Origin: Vibrio renipiscarius
GTDB lineage: Bacteria > Pseudomonadota > Gammaproteobacteria > Enterobacterales > Vibrionaceae
NCBI RefSeq assembly: GCF_000827885.1
Contig: NZ_JTKH01000024.1
Coordinates: 186,001-250,000 of the forward strand
Reading direction: 5' to 3'
DNA: 64,000 nucleotides
Made by a program: the position numbers and the translations under genes. The number at the start of each line of letters is the position of its first letter. The first letter of the stretch is position 1. Of this stretch, positions 55,790 through 64,000 are shown one piece after another. The notes beneath the pieces were generated by a model. The model was not told where the DNA came from. It did not search any database and saw only the letters and a program-made list of their open reading frames with translations.

Positions 55790-57754
55790 ATGCGACAACT
55801 AGGAACGTTGGGATTGGCTATGTTAGTGGTGTTTAGCGCTAACGCATCCGATCAATCCGATCAAAAAAACGCGACCGCGACCACCATAAGCGTGAATAAC
55901 CAAGTCAAAAAAGATTTACCCTTCAGCGATAAGAAAGACTTTGAAAATGCTCAAAGAGGCTTCATTGCTAAACAAGATGTCGTCACCATCAAAAATGAGA
56001 ACGGTGATGTTGTCTGGGATCTAGAAGCGTACAAAAAATACATTGGCTTAGACAAACCCTCGCCAGATACCGTGAACCCAAGTCTGTGGCGTAACGCTCA
56101 ATTAAACATGATCAACGGTCTATTTGAAGTGACCGATGGCATCTATCAGGTTCGTGGCTACGACCTATCCAATATCACCTTTATTAAAGGGGATACCGGT
56201 TGGATTGTCTTTGATCCACTTATTTCTAAAGAAACCGCCAAAGCCGCGCTTGACTTCATAAACGATGAGTTAGGTGAAAGACCGGTGACTGGCGTGTTCT
56301 ATAGCCACAGCCACATTGACCACTTTGGTGGTGTACGCGGCATCGTTGATGAAAAAGACGTCATTTCAGGCAAGGTTCCGATTGTTGCCTCTCATGGTTT
56401 TACCGAGCATGCCGTGTCTGAAAATGTCATTGCCGGCAACGCAATGGGACGACGAGCGGTTTACATGTATGGCGCACTGCTGCCACGAAATGAAAAAGGC
56501 GGCGTGAACGGAGGTTTGGGTCAAACCACCTCGACGGGCGTTGCAACGTTGATCAAGCCCACCGATATCATTGAGAAAACGGGCGAAGAACGTACGATCG
56601 ATGGCGTAAGAATGGTTTTCCAATATACGCCAGGGACCGAAGCGCCAACTGAAATGAATATCTTGTTCCCCGATAAAAAAGCCGTTTGGATGGCAGAAAA
56701 CACCACCAATACGATGCACAACATCTTAACCCTTCGTGGTGCTCAGGTTCGCGATGCATTGAAATGGTCAAGCTACATCCAAGAAACCATTGATATGTGG
56801 GGCGATGATATCGAGGTGAAATTCCAAAGTCACCATTGGCCAATGTGGGGCCAAGAAGACATAATTAAGTACTTTAAAAAACAACGTGATATGTACAAAT
56901 ACACTCACGACCAAACCGTTCGATTGATGAACCAAGGCTATATTGGCTCAGAAATCTCCGAGATGATTGAGTTTCCGGACGAGATTGGTAAAAGTTGGAG
57001 CTCTAGAGGCTACTACGGCACTTTGCGCCACAACAGCCGCGCGGTTTATCAACGCTATATGGGTTGGTACAACGGTAATCCATCTGACCTAAATAATCTT
57101 CCACCCGCAGATGCCGCGGTGAAATATGTTGAATACATGGGAGGAGAACAAGAAGCCATCAACAAAGCACAAGCTGACTTTGATAAAGGTCATTATCGCT
57201 GGGTTGCGGAAGTGCTTAAACACGTTGTTTTCGCGAACCCTGAAAGTAAAAACGGTAAAGCACTCTTAGCGGATGCCTATGAACAAATGGGTTATCAAGC
57301 GGAGTCTGGTCCTTGGCGTTCAGTGTATCTACAAGGCGCTTATGAGCTGAGAAACGGCACGCCAAGTGCTGGTGGTACTGATGTTGCTTCCCCTGACATC
57401 ATTAAAAATATGCCACCAGAGATGTTGTTCGACTATCTTGCCGTGCGTATTCTGCCTGAAAAAGCCGCAGGTAAAGCCTTTGTGATGAATATGGACTTCA
57501 CTGATCTCGATGAACAATACTCCTTGTATGTCGAGAACTCTGTGCTTAACCATACGAAGAAACTGGCAGAGAATCCTGACATTTCGTTAGAACTGACCAA
57601 AGCGACGTTAGATGATGTTCAGCTTGGTAACATTACCTTAGAGAAGGGCATTGCTGACGGTTCCATTAAGCTGAATGGCGACCCACAAGTATTGAAAGAC
57701 TTTGTCGGCATGCTTGATAACTTTAACTTCTGGTTCAATATCGTCACACCGTAG
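55790..57754 (+). CDS. Secreted linear primary-alkylsulfatase, SdsA1/YjcS-like
   Basis: A 654-residue exported metallo-beta-lactamase-fold sulfatase (signal peptide ending FSANASDQ). The binuclear zinc motif is YSHSHIDHFGG (His173, His175, Asp177, His178), followed by AENTTNTMHNILTLRG. The middle dimerisation domain and a C-terminal SCP2-like domain (from about 530) complete the SdsA1 layout. It hydrolyses sulfate from alkyl sulfates such as dodecyl sulfate. The ATG at 55790 has AAGGAGA before it. A small exported protein gene follows 9 bp on. Confidence 0.92.
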   Translation: MRQLGTLGLAMLVVFSANASDQSDQKNATATTISVNNQVKKDLPFSDKKDFENAQRGFIAKQDVVTIKNENGDVVWDLEAYKKYIGLDKPSPDTVNPSLWRNAQLNMINGLFEVTDGIYQVRGYDLSNITFIKGDTGWIVFDPLISKETAKAALDFINDELGERPVTGVFYSHSHIDHFGGVRGIVDEKDVISGKVPIVASHGFTEHAVSENVIAGNAMGRRAVYMYGALLPRNEKGGVNGGLGQTTSTGVATLIKPTDIIEKTGEERTIDGVRMVFQYTPGTEAPTEMNILFPDKKAVWMAENTTNTMHNILTLRGAQVRDALKWSSYIQETIDMWGDDIEVKFQSHHWPMWGQEDIIKYFKKQRDMYKYTHDQTVRLMNQGYIGSEISEMIEFPDEIGKSWSSRGYYGTLRHNSRAVYQRYMGWYNGNPSDLNNLPPADAAVKYVEYMGGEQEAINKAQADFDKGHYRWVAEVLKHVVFANPESKNGKALLADAYEQMGYQAESGPWRSVYLQGAYELRNGTPSAGGTDVASPDIIKNMPPEMLFDYLAVRILPEKAAGKAFVMNMDFTDLDEQYSLYVENSVLNHTKKLAENPDISLELTKATLDDVQLGNITLEKGIADGSIKLNGDPQVLKDFVGMLDNFNFWFNIVTP

Positions 57755-57763
57755 GGAGTCACA

Positions 57764-58225
57764 ATGAAGAAGCATGTAATCACTTGCATTGCTTCTGGCG
57801 TTATCGCACTCGCAAGCCCATTCACTTGGGCTTGCTCTTATGATGGGTTGTTTACCAACCCATTTAGCGAAACCTACCCAGGAGCGTTGGATGTCTCCAT
57901 TGCAACTCAAATCGCCATTCGTTCTAAACATATGCAGCCAGTGCCGGAGGTGAATGGCCAAGCGGGGCTAAGAAGAGCCAGTTGGTGGCTAAATTTGATG
58001 ACAAAAGCCCATCCAGATTTGCCTAAAGGATCCTATGTTTATCTCGTTGACCACCAGCTGTGGTCACGCATCAGTGAGACTGGCGGATCGATTGAAGTGC
58101 ACGTATCACCCCCAACCGAAAACGTAAAAGTGTTTCAAATCTCAGAAGCGGCTTTGCATAATCTCGTCGAAAAAGAGATTACGATAAAGCAAGCTCGCGA
58201 GCTTGGTGTATTAAGTGAGACTTAA
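57764..58225 (+). CDS. Small exported protein downstream of the alkylsulfatase
   Basis: A 153-residue secreted or periplasmic protein (signal peptide MKKHVITCIASGVIALASPF, cleavage near TWACSYDG). The mature part (TWACSYDGLFTNPFSETYPG) is unlike any family I know. It is 9 bp after the sulfatase stop, so cotranscribed and perhaps linked to sulfatase function. Two Cys, one at the mature N-terminus (but not in a lipobox). Confidence 0.7.
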   Translation: MKKHVITCIASGVIALASPFTWACSYDGLFTNPFSETYPGALDVSIATQIAIRSKHMQPVPEVNGQAGLRRASWWLNLMTKAHPDLPKGSYVYLVDHQLWSRISETGGSIEVHVSPPTENVKVFQISEAALHNLVEKEITIKQARELGVLSET

Positions 58226-58315
58226 AGGTGACTCTTTGAATACCGTGCTCTAAATATGCCCTCGCAAAAAAATACACGCGCGTAAACCCCATGCGCGCAA
58301 ACCCAGACGTGATCT

Positions 58316-58376
58316 AAAAAAGCCCTGCCCGATTGAAGTGTTCCCGTAAAGGGGGTCAGTTCAATCGGCAAGGCTT
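58316..58376 (-). terminator. Intrinsic terminator of the radical-enzyme/galM operon
   Basis: A long stem (AAGCCTTGCCGATTGAA pairs with TTCAATCGGGCAGGGCTT with one bulge) and six T on the minus strand. It lies 101 bp past the galM stop and closes that operon. Confidence 0.85.
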
Positions 58377-58477
58377 CACAATAAATAAGGCATTTTAACG
58401 AGTGCATTTTGATCAACACATCGTTTGAAACGCTGACCTACGACTTTTCTTACCGCTTGGCGGCGTTAGATCCGTGA

Positions 58478-59539
58478 TTATTGAATCGAGAAACGGTGGA
58501 TAGTTTTCTCTTCAAACACCTCACCAGGATTAAGACGCGTCGTTGGGAAATGCGCTTTGTTTGGACTGTCTGGGAAATGCTGCGTTTCTAAACACAGACC
58601 ATGACACGATTCATAACGCTCACCATGACGGCCAACCCAGTGTTTATTGGATAATTTAAAACCGTTATAAAATTGTACCGCCGGTTGAGTGGTTAATACC
58701 GTCATCATACGACCTGAGTTAGCCTCGTATAATTCTGCGGCGTAATGGTATTCCCCTTCCGTTTTTGACCCATCAAGAATGTAGTTGTGATCAAAACCGC
58801 CAAGAGGCATGTTGACTTTATTTAGTTCAATTTTCGTCGTTTGCGTAAAATCGAGCGCCGTGCCTTTTACCGAAAGAATCTCACCCGTTGGGATCGATGT
58901 TTCAGTCACTGGCGTGTAAAACTGAGCAAAAAGTTTGAGTTCGTGGTTATCTACCGTACCTGAATCATGCCCACCTAAGTTGTAATAACTGTGATTGACT
59001 AAGTTAACCACCGTTGGCTTATCGGTGGTGGCTTTGAAGTTATAATGAACTTGGTTCATTTCATCCAAACCGATCGTATGCATGACCTGAAGAGTGCCGC
59101 CGTACCCCGACTCACCATCTGGCGAAATACGGCTAAGGTGAAGATAAATCGCCTCGTCTTGCTCTTCAATCGCAAAATCCCACACGTATTTATCAAAGCC
59201 TTTTGCGCCACCATGCAAATGTTGCATCGTCGCCACTTCGTTCATTTCTAACTGGAAGGTTTCGCCATCTAATTGGTAGCAACCCTTTTCAATTCGGTTC
59301 GCGTATCGTCCGGCAACGGCACCGAAAAATGGATGCCCACCGAGGTATTTATCTAAACACTCATAACCCAGCACCACATCAGCAACCTTTCCGTCACGGT
59401 CAGGCACTTCAATCGATGTCACAATACCGCCATAGTTGGTCGCTTTAAGCACCATGCCTTGACTGTTTTCCAGCGTAAACAGTTTAACCGGCATTGCTTT
59501 CCCTTCAATTTGGCCCCAGTTCTCAATCTTCAGTTTCAC
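58478..59539 (-). CDS. galM: Aldose 1-epimerase, GalM-like
   Basis: A 353-residue mutarotase interconverting alpha and beta sugar anomers. GalM signatures: FFGAVAGRYANRIEKGCYQL (about 72-91), MQHLHGGAKGFDKYVWDF, VNLVNHSYYNLGGH with the catalytic His and GLCLETQHFPDSPNKAHFPT with the catalytic Glu. It is of full GalM length rather than the shorter YihR/SQ-mutarotase type. It follows the activase gene on the same strand by 107 bp, an odd neighbour for a radical enzyme. Confidence 0.9.
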   Translation of the reverse strand: MKLKIENWGQIEGKAMPVKLFTLENSQGMVLKATNYGGIVTSIEVPDRDGKVADVVLGYECLDKYLGGHPFFGAVAGRYANRIEKGCYQLDGETFQLEMNEVATMQHLHGGAKGFDKYVWDFAIEEQDEAIYLHLSRISPDGESGYGGTLQVMHTIGLDEMNQVHYNFKATTDKPTVVNLVNHSYYNLGGHDSGTVDNHELKLFAQFYTPVTETSIPTGEILSVKGTALDFTQTTKIELNKVNMPLGGFDHNYILDGSKTEGEYHYAAELYEANSGRMMTVLTTQPAVQFYNGFKLSNKHWVGRHGERYESCHGLCLETQHFPDSPNKAHFPTTRLNPGEVFEEKTIHRFSIQ

Positions 59540-59646
59540 GTTGTTGCCTCTTATCTATTATTATATTGGGTTGCTTAACCGCTTGATTAGTCGCTCAATT
59601 AGGTACTTGATTAGCCTGCGGTTAGGCGTCGGTTAACGCGCTATCT

Positions 59647-60603
59647 CTAAGCAACTTCTTGTTCTTTTGTGCCTACCGAGCAACGAATACCGCGCTGATT
59701 AAAATAGTCCGCAATACCATTCACCCGATCTTGAAATTCATGACGTTCAAAAACGAGATCTTTCATTTTGTAAGGCAAGCCTAAAGACTCGTACTTCTCT
59801 TCGCCTAAACGCATAAAACTCAACAATTGCAGCACATTCACACGGCCATTGAGTTCATGTTCAATAAAATCGGCGGTTGCCGCGATATTGTCATCGCTAT
59901 CATTGATGCTTGGAATCACCGGTATTCTCAGAATCAGATCTTTACCTAATTCTGTCAGCGATTTGATGTTGTTCAGAATTTTGCGATTATCGACACCTGT
60001 ATGCTTTTTATGCGCAGCACTATCCATAAACTTTATGTCTGAAATAAACAAATCGGTATAGGGCAAAACTTTCTCAATTCGATTCCAATTGGCGTAAAAG
60101 CTTGACTCTAAGCAAGTATGAATGCCCTCTTGCTTGCACGCTTTAAACAGCTCTAAGACGAAATTGCTTTGCAGCAAAGGCTCTCCGCCAGACACGGTCA
60201 CGCCACCGCCTGAGCGGTCATAAAACCCGCGATCTTTTAAGATCAACGCCATGCAATCCTCAACCGACATCTCTTGTCCCCATTGCTTAATCGCTTCTGA
60301 CGGGCACTCTTCAACGCAACTTAAGCAGCCCGTACACTGATGACGGTCTATTTTCTGTAGCATTGAGTCGGAATAAATCAGCATTTGGTTATCTGGGCAC
60401 ACCTCTCGGCACGAACCACAATGCTCGGTAGAAATACATTTGTTGTGAAAGACGCCCACCTCAATGCGGCGCTGAAAGCTTTCCGGGTTGCCACACCAAT
60501 CACAGCGTAAAGGGCAACCTTTGAGAAAGATTTCGGTACGAATACCCGGCCCATCATGCAGGGTAAAACGCTGGATATTTAATACGATTCCTCGATCGGA
60601 CAC
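59647..60603 (-). CDS. Glycyl radical enzyme activating enzyme (radical SAM)
   Basis: A 318-residue radical SAM activase. The GTG start at 60603 is chosen because TTGAGG lies 6 nt upstream and the product then begins MSDRGIVLNIQRF. The SAM cluster is KGCPLRCDWCGNPES (Cx3Cx2C). Two ferredoxin-type clusters follow (CISTEHCGSCREVCPDN and CTGCLSCVEECPSEA), as in activases of dehydratase-type enzymes, and GGVTVSGGEPLL binds SAM. It places the glycyl radical on the enzyme encoded 94 bp upstream. Confidence 0.93.
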   Translation of the reverse strand: MSDRGIVLNIQRFTLHDGPGIRTEIFLKGCPLRCDWCGNPESFQRRIEVGVFHNKCISTEHCGSCREVCPDNQMLIYSDSMLQKIDRHQCTGCLSCVEECPSEAIKQWGQEMSVEDCMALILKDRGFYDRSGGGVTVSGGEPLLQSNFVLELFKACKQEGIHTCLESSFYANWNRIEKVLPYTDLFISDIKFMDSAAHKKHTGVDNRKILNNIKSLTELGKDLILRIPVIPSINDSDDNIAATADFIEHELNGRVNVLQLLSFMRLGEEKYESLGLPYKMKDLVFERHEFQDRVNGIADYFNQRGIRCSVGTKEQEVA

Positions 60604-60697
60604 GGTACACCTCAATCCTTGTTTAAAACGCCAATACCCAAGCGGAACACTGACGTAACAATGCACGCCAGTGGAGGCTTGAGTATGGTTGTTTTAG

Positions 60698-63229
60698 TTA
60701 AAACCGAAGTTCTGTACGTTGAATTAAGTCATCTTGTAGCGGTTTGCCGAGTTCAACAAAGTACGCACTGTATCCGGCAACACGAACCAGCATATCTCGA
60801 TACTGTTCTGGGTTTTGTTGCGCAGCGCGCATTTTTTCAGAGCTCATGATATTGAACTGAACGTGCATGCCTTGCTTACCGATATACTCATCGACAAAAC
60901 TCAACAAAATATCGCGCCCTTCAACACCGGACACGGCATCTTCTGGGAAACGTAAGTTTAGCAATGTGCCGTTGGTCGCCAAGCTATGGTCTACCTTCGT
61001 CACTGAGTTAATCACCGCGGTTGGGCCATTGATATCATGTGATCCACCTGCAGTGTGTACTGGGCCCATATTGTCAGAGATAGGCTCTCCGTTTTTGCGA
61101 CCATCAAGAGAGGCGTTGGTGTATAAGCCCATACCCACATTGGCATTCACCGTATAAACACCCGGGCTAAACTTACCACCACGTGGGTTTTCACGGCCTT
61201 TAATATGACGGCAGTAACACTCAAACATAAACGAGAACAACGCGTCAGCTTCATCAATATCATTGCCATAGTGCGGGATCTTAGAGCTGTTGACTAACGC
61301 GTACAGTTTTTGATGCCCTTCCCAGTTATCTTTCACCGCTTCAAGCAGTTCTTTGCCCGTGTATTTTTTATCGTCAAAGACTAACTTTTTGATGCTGGCT
61401 AACGAATCAGCACAGCTTGCCATGCCCGCGGCTTGCGGGGCAGTGCCATTATATTTCGCGCCACCGGCCGTCATGTCTTTGCCTGACTCAATACACCCTT
61501 CAAAGAAAGCGGAAATGTACGGCGTCGGTTTGATCATGCGGTGCATTTTATCCGTGGTATTTAGGCAGCTGCATAGTTGGTCACACCAATACGCAAATTG
61601 CTTATCGACACTTTCAAGAATCTCTTCAAACGACTGGTAGGTTTCAAGGCTGCCCGTATCAGGACCAAGCTGCATTCCCGCATTCGGGCCAGACAGAATA
61701 CGGCCGCCGTTAATCACCATCTCCATCATTTTAACGGTATTCACATAACCGGCATCTAACCAACCATGCTCTTTGCCCGGAATCGTCGGTTCAACACAAC
61801 CAACAACGGCATAATCACGCGCTTCTTCGAGTGTCACGCCCTTGCTTAACATCGCTTTAATTGCCGGGCCGTCGTTAAATAATTTTGGATGCCCGTAACC
61901 GGCACGAATACATTCGATGGTTTTTAGCTTTAGCTCGCGTGGCGTTTTATCGTGTAAACGCACGCATAACCAAGGGTTCATCATGCGCGTATGCACCGAT
62001 GCCTCAAGCATTAACATGGTCAGGTCATTTGTGGCGTCATTGCCGTTGGTATCAACGCCACCAATCGTCAAACTTTCGCCACCAAAACCACGACCATTAC
62101 GCACTTTCACCGTGCCTTTGTCTTTGAGTTTGGTTGGGTTATTCATCTTGACGTAAAGCACTTCAAGAATTTCCAATACAAACGCTTTAGAGACGCCGTT
62201 ATCTTTCACGTCTTTGTTGTAGAACGGCAGCATCCATTGGTCCATACGACCGTAAGAAATCGAGTGGCCATTGCCCTCAATTTGCGTCATCGTAACGGCA
62301 AAACTGAATAACTGTGCGGCTTGCCAAAATGTTTGTGGTGCGCCACCCGCAATTTGGAAACAGTTGGCAGACATGGCCTGCAGCTCTTGCTTACGCTTTT
62401 CATCGGTTTCAGCAAACGCCATATCTTCCGCAAGCAGCGCATAGCGAGTGATGTATTGCGTTGCAGCTTCTAACGTAATGATGGTCGCTTTGTAGTAATC
62501 GCGTTTTTCGCTGTAATCTGGATCTTTTTTCGTGAGTGTCGAAAAAGCCTCTTTTGCTTGTTGCAAGACGCCTTGGTAACCCAACGTCATCAGCTTTTTG
62601 AAATCCATCGCGAAGTGACCAATACCCGCAAAGTGGTAGTTGTTGGTCTGGAAGACTTTCTCGCCCATATGAGACCCTTTCTTTTGGTCTTCATCGAGGT
62701 TCGCGGTGATAAATTCGTTGGCGCTTTTGCCTTTCCAATATTCACACAGCTCTAAGATTTCTGCGCGATCTTGTTCGTTACGAATATAAAATTGATCGTT
62801 TGGACGCTCTTCAAACGGGGCGTTTAAAATTTCGTCGATGATCCAATCAACTGAAAACTCTGGGTAAATCGGTGACGCTTTTGCGGGTGCGGCAATTTCA
62901 CCTAAAATCAAATCCTGTTCATAGATATGGAGTGTGCTGTTAAGCAAGATGTTTTGAAACGCCGTCGCACATTGCAATATACGAGGCATGGTCTCGTTAT
63001 TACGATACGCTTCGGTCACCAATCGCAATCTTTCAACATCAATATCATAAGAACGATCTAAAAAGGTTTGACGCAGGTAGTTAACACGTGGAAACGGAGA
63101 CCAATCTGCATGACCCACTTCGTAGCCTAGGCCATACACCTTATCAACGGCTTCAGTACCTATCGCATCAGTGTGTGTCGTTGTCTCTAATTCCAACAAG
63201 TTCTCTTTGTCTGCTTGGAAGTTTTCCAT
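60698..63229 (-). CDS. Glycyl radical enzyme, diol-dehydratase type
   Basis: An 843-residue oxygen-sensitive radical enzyme. The thiyl cysteine is Cys478 in VVGCVEPTIPG with general-base Glu480; the glycyl radical site is Gly819 in LVRVAGYSAYF. His205, Ser323 and Asp492 occupy places matching His164, Ser282 and Asp447 of B12-independent glycerol dehydratase (spacings 118, 155 and 14 residues from the first to the Cys and on). This points to a C-O or C-S bond-cleaving eliminase, not pyruvate formate-lyase. The ATG at 63229 follows GAGG at good spacing. The substrate is not fixed by sequence. Confidence 0.9.
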   Translation of the reverse strand: MENFQADKENLLELETTTHTDAIGTEAVDKVYGLGYEVGHADWSPFPRVNYLRQTFLDRSYDIDVERLRLVTEAYRNNETMPRILQCATAFQNILLNSTLHIYEQDLILGEIAAPAKASPIYPEFSVDWIIDEILNAPFEERPNDQFYIRNEQDRAEILELCEYWKGKSANEFITANLDEDQKKGSHMGEKVFQTNNYHFAGIGHFAMDFKKLMTLGYQGVLQQAKEAFSTLTKKDPDYSEKRDYYKATIITLEAATQYITRYALLAEDMAFAETDEKRKQELQAMSANCFQIAGGAPQTFWQAAQLFSFAVTMTQIEGNGHSISYGRMDQWMLPFYNKDVKDNGVSKAFVLEILEVLYVKMNNPTKLKDKGTVKVRNGRGFGGESLTIGGVDTNGNDATNDLTMLMLEASVHTRMMNPWLCVRLHDKTPRELKLKTIECIRAGYGHPKLFNDGPAIKAMLSKGVTLEEARDYAVVGCVEPTIPGKEHGWLDAGYVNTVKMMEMVINGGRILSGPNAGMQLGPDTGSLETYQSFEEILESVDKQFAYWCDQLCSCLNTTDKMHRMIKPTPYISAFFEGCIESGKDMTAGGAKYNGTAPQAAGMASCADSLASIKKLVFDDKKYTGKELLEAVKDNWEGHQKLYALVNSSKIPHYGNDIDEADALFSFMFECYCRHIKGRENPRGGKFSPGVYTVNANVGMGLYTNASLDGRKNGEPISDNMGPVHTAGGSHDINGPTAVINSVTKVDHSLATNGTLLNLRFPEDAVSGVEGRDILLSFVDEYIGKQGMHVQFNIMSSEKMRAAQQNPEQYRDMLVRVAGYSAYFVELGKPLQDDLIQRTELRF

Positions 63230-63351
63230 CGCTAACCTCATAAAATAAATAATCAAAATGCCAATGCTCGCATCTATTTTCATCGATTTACGTCACATAG
63301 ATATACGTCACGTCGATATGAGAAAAAATTCAAGCATTGGTATTTTGACTA

Positions 63352-63515
63352 CACCCTAATAACGTGAAGATGCAGGTCGGCGACGAGCGAGCCAAACCTG
63401 CGAACATAGCCTCTGATCATTGCCCCTAAGCATTGCCTTTTAGCACAGAGACGCTGTGTGATGAGGCTTGAAAGTGCCAGTCAACACCGCAGTAACTTCA
63501 AGTAGAACGGGTATA
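63352..63515 (-). repeat. ERIC-like intergenic repeat, complete copy D
   Basis: About 164 bp from ACCCTAATAACGTGAAGATG to AGAACGGGTATA with imperfect terminal inverted repeats (TGAAGAT.CAG against CTTGAAGTTACTG read inward). It is the longest copy in the window; copies A, B and C are shorter. It sits between the radical enzyme gene and the divergent permease gene. Confidence 0.75.
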
Positions 63516-63695
63516 AATGGTAAAGCCATAAATAAGAGGCTTCATTATACGAAAAAGCGCAAATTCAACTGGGAGGATGGTCACAAAGCGAAATCATATA
63601 GACATAAAACAACAAAATGTGACACGCGCAGTGGTAATTAATTATAAAGATCTTATAGTAATGCGACATTCACTAAGCGCTATAGAATAGGAAAT

Positions 63696-64000
63696 ATGGA
63701 TACCACGTTAATACTTATTTCAATGATCATTGCCTTGGCTGGCTTTACGCAAGGCCTGACGGGGTTTGGTTCTGCACTCGTCTCCGTTCCGCTGCTTTCG
63801 CTTATTGTGGGCGCTCAAACGGCGGTGCCTATTGCGGGTATTTTTGGCTGGTTGGTGACGTTACCAATTGTGTGGAAAATGCGACATTCCATCGAACGTC
63901 AAACGGGTCTTATCCTTTTTGCAGGTTCAGTTCCGGCTTCTTTTGTAGGGGCGAAACTGCTGGCAAGCATGCCATCTCAATACATTTTGCTGACCATGGG
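63696..64000 (+). CDS. TauE/SafE-family permease (partial, 3' end outside window)
   Basis: The first 101 residues of a polytopic TauE/SafE protein: ALAGFTQGLTGFGSALVSVP (residues 13-32) is the family signature, followed by four hydrophobic segments. ATAGGAAAT precedes the ATG. Proteins of this family include sulfite exporters. It is divergent from the radical enzyme gene 467 bp away, and is a second paralogue in the window. Confidence 0.85.
   Translation, partial: MDTTLILISMIIALAGFTQGLTGFGSALVSVPLLSLIVGAQTAVPIAGIFGWLVTLPIVWKMRHSIERQTGLILFAGSVPASFVGAKLLASMPSQYILLTM

Noticed and set aside
60698..63229. Pyruvate formate-lyase
   Set aside because: PFL has adjacent catalytic cysteines; here a single Cys in GCVEP with dehydratase-type His, Ser and Asp is seen.

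Overview
The window reads as part of a Vibrio genome, probably the second chromosome. This rests on a Qrr quorum-sensing small RNA with LuxO-type sites and a sigma-54 promoter, a PTS/mannose isomerase block like one I remember in V. cholerae, several ERIC-like intergenic repeats of the Vibrio type, and many proteins of gammaproteobacterial, Vibrio-like character. The species cannot be fixed from the sequence alone.

Layout: 1-1.5 kb holds pstC (cut by the window edge) and pstS, phosphate uptake. 1.7-10.1 kb is a fructose/mannose-family PTS block: EIIABC, free EIIB, a fusion of a degenerate HPr-like domain to EIIA, an AraC regulator, manA, then EIIA and EIICB. 10.2-13.7 kb has small membrane proteins and lipoproteins, a TauE/SafE permease and ERIC-like fragments. 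14.2-21.1 kb is a MoxR/DUF58/DUF4381/BatA/BatB/BatD operon; BatB carries long glutamine repeats. 21.2-30.7 kb carries a GAF-GGDEF diguanylate cyclase, an L,D-transpeptidase, an OsmC/oxidoreductase/LysE operon, LysR and AraC regulators and a yiaW-yiaV pair. A Qrr RNA lies at 30.85 kb, followed by Nudix and YddG genes.

32.7-41.6 kb is a sulfoquinovose (sulfo-EMP) catabolic island: YihS-like isomerase, YihV-like kinase, YihU-like reductase and YihW-like DeoR repressor. The usual class I YihT aldolase is replaced by a class II aldolase, uptake is by a TRAP transporter, and an orphan PTS EIIB protein sits between yihS and dctP. 41.7-46.6 kb is an accessory stretch with a HEPN-motif protein, three and a partial copy of a 274-287 bp tandem repeat built of hairpins, and several unrecognised genes.

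46.8-54.9 kb holds a VOC-family gene and a copper/silver efflux operon (small Cys/His-rich protein, CusC, CusB with two CusF-like domains, CusA, cupredoxin) behind a MerR/CueR-type promoter with a 19-bp spacer. 55-58.2 kb has a single-domain globin and a secreted alkylsulfatase. 58.4-64 kb is a glycyl radical enzyme with its activase and an aldose 1-epimerase, divergent from a second TauE/SafE gene cut by the window edge. A theme of organosulfur use (sulfoquinovose island, alkylsulfatase, two possible sulfite/sulfonate exporters, and a dehydratase-type radical enzyme that might act on dihydroxypropanesulfonate) runs through the right half; linking these parts is inference.
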